A stretch of 64,000 nt of DNA, taken from the NCBI RefSeq assembly GCF_000720765.1, contig NZ_JODC01000007.1:124001-188000 (forward strand), read 5' to 3'. This document shows, piece after piece, positions 63,432 through 64,000 of the stretch. The stretch's first letter is position 1. Every line of letters starts with the position of its first letter. The stretch comes from Streptomyces sp. NRRL S-646 (GTDB lineage Bacteria > Actinomycetota > Actinomycetes > Streptomycetales > Streptomycetaceae). The position numbers were made by a program, and so were the translations under genes. Below the pieces are notes generated by a model that ran no database searches, had not been told where the DNA came from, and saw nothing but the letters and a program-made list of their open reading frames with translations.

Positions 63432-64000
63432 TCAGCCGGGGTGGGTGTGCTGGTGTGCCTTGACCGCCTGAACGGCGGGGTCCAGTGCGCCGCGGCCGAG
63501 TTCGGTGAGCAGGTCGGCGTGGCAGCGGTTGCGTGCCCGTACGACATCGGGGGCCGGAGTGGGCTGCACCAGGCACAGCCGGCCGAGGAGGTCGGCGGTG
63601 AGTTCGCGGACGCCCGCGCCGCCGAGCGCCTCGGCGAGGTCGAGGTGGAAGCGGGTCTCGAGCATGAGCAGTGGTCCGGGGTCGTCGGTCAGGTCCATCT
63701 CGTCGACCAGTGCCTGCAGACCGTCGAGCCGACCGGCCGGCACCTCGCCCGCACCGTGGGCCACGAGGCCGCACTCCAGGAGCAGATGGAAGGCGTTCAG
63801 CGAGGCCGCCTCGCCCTCGTCGTGCAGCGCCGGGACGATCGTGTCCCAGCCCTGGGCGACGAAGGTGCCGCCGGTCCGGCCACGCCGGCGGTCGAGCAGA
63901 CCGTCCTGGCACATGGCCTCCAGCGCCCGCCGCACGGTGATCTCCCCGATGCCCAGCTCTTCGGCCAGGACGCCGGCGTCGGGCAGCCGGTCCCCCGGCG
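63432..64000 (-). CDS. GntR-family regulator, FCD type (N-terminus outside window)
   Basis: About 189 codons are visible, ending at 63432. The partial winged-helix reads RLPDAGVLAEELGIGEITVR then RALEAMCQDGLLDRRRGRTG, and the C-terminal effector-binding region is all-helical FCD-like (LLLECGLVAHGAG, LLMLETRFHLDLAEALGGAG, NRCHADLLTELGRGALDPAV). The N-terminal few residues lie past the right edge. It lies just upstream of the APC permease gene on the same strand, so ligand-controlled regulation of that gene is likely. Confidence 0.85.
   Translation of the reverse strand, partial: PGDRLPDAGVLAEELGIGEITVRRALEAMCQDGLLDRRRGRTGGTFVAQGWDTIVPALHDEGEAASLNAFHLLLECGLVAHGAGEVPAGRLDGLQALVDEMDLTDDPGPLLMLETRFHLDLAEALGGAGVRELTADLLGRLCLVQPTPAPDVVRARNRCHADLLTELGRGALDPAVQAVKAHQHTHPG

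Overview
The window is a 64 kb piece of a high-GC actinobacterial chromosome. It is almost certainly from Streptomyces or a close relative: GC is about 70%, third codon positions are nearly always G or C, many genes overlap by 4 nt, several secreted enzymes carry Tat-like signals, and the gene families are typical of the genus. I saw no rRNA, tRNA or CRISPR array.

About 1-29 kb is mostly ordinary chromosome. It holds secreted glycoside hydrolases (a GH29 fucosidase cut by the left edge, and a GH2 then GH92 operon behind a LacI-type operator), an amidase, an orphan sugar-ABC ATPase diverging from an unrecognised 57-residue peptide gene, an HD protein, two short-chain dehydrogenases (one with a zinc-finger front end) and a wax ester synthase/DGAT. 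It continues with an FhuF-like protein translationally coupled to glycogen synthase and followed by glgC, a DMT transporter, an Rpf/LysM/M23 cell-wall hydrolase, 6-phosphogluconate dehydrogenase, a very large membrane protein, and panD with two small genes.

About 29-37 kb is a gene graveyard. I can read a twice-frameshifted excisionase-like remnant, a broken lantibiotic-dehydratase fragment, a short dehydrogenase scrap, a probably frameshifted zinc-ribbon gene, two truncated surface/toxin proteins that meet head to head, and a gene interrupted by one TAG. Two intact genes sit inside it: a divergent pair for a GHL-type glycosidase and a polysaccharide-deacetylase lipoprotein. About 37-43 kb carries an overlapping FMO-SDR-aldehyde dehydrogenase operon, an MFS transporter and a divergent AraC-type regulator.

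About 43-59 kb is the most interesting part: nine closely spaced genes, all on the minus strand. In order of transcription they encode a 67-residue peptide ending YYEDSP, an FxsB-type radical SAM/SPASM maturase, a two-TM SLATT/DUF4231-like protein, a TIR protein, a MoxR ATPase, a vWA protein, and three tandem STAND NTPases with TIR-like, NB-ARC and TPR regions. It resembles the known Fxs (FxSxx-COOH) peptide systems but differs from them: Y-x-D replaces F-x-S at the peptide C-terminus, a SAV_2336-type protein is split with its second half fused to a STAND protein, the STAND gene is tripled with an invariant C-terminal tail, and a SLATT-like gene is included. A role in peptide-based signalling or conflict/defence is inference.

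The right end has a GH78-type rhamnosidase gene with a LacI-like operator, an APC amino-acid permease and a GntR-family regulator cut by the window edge.
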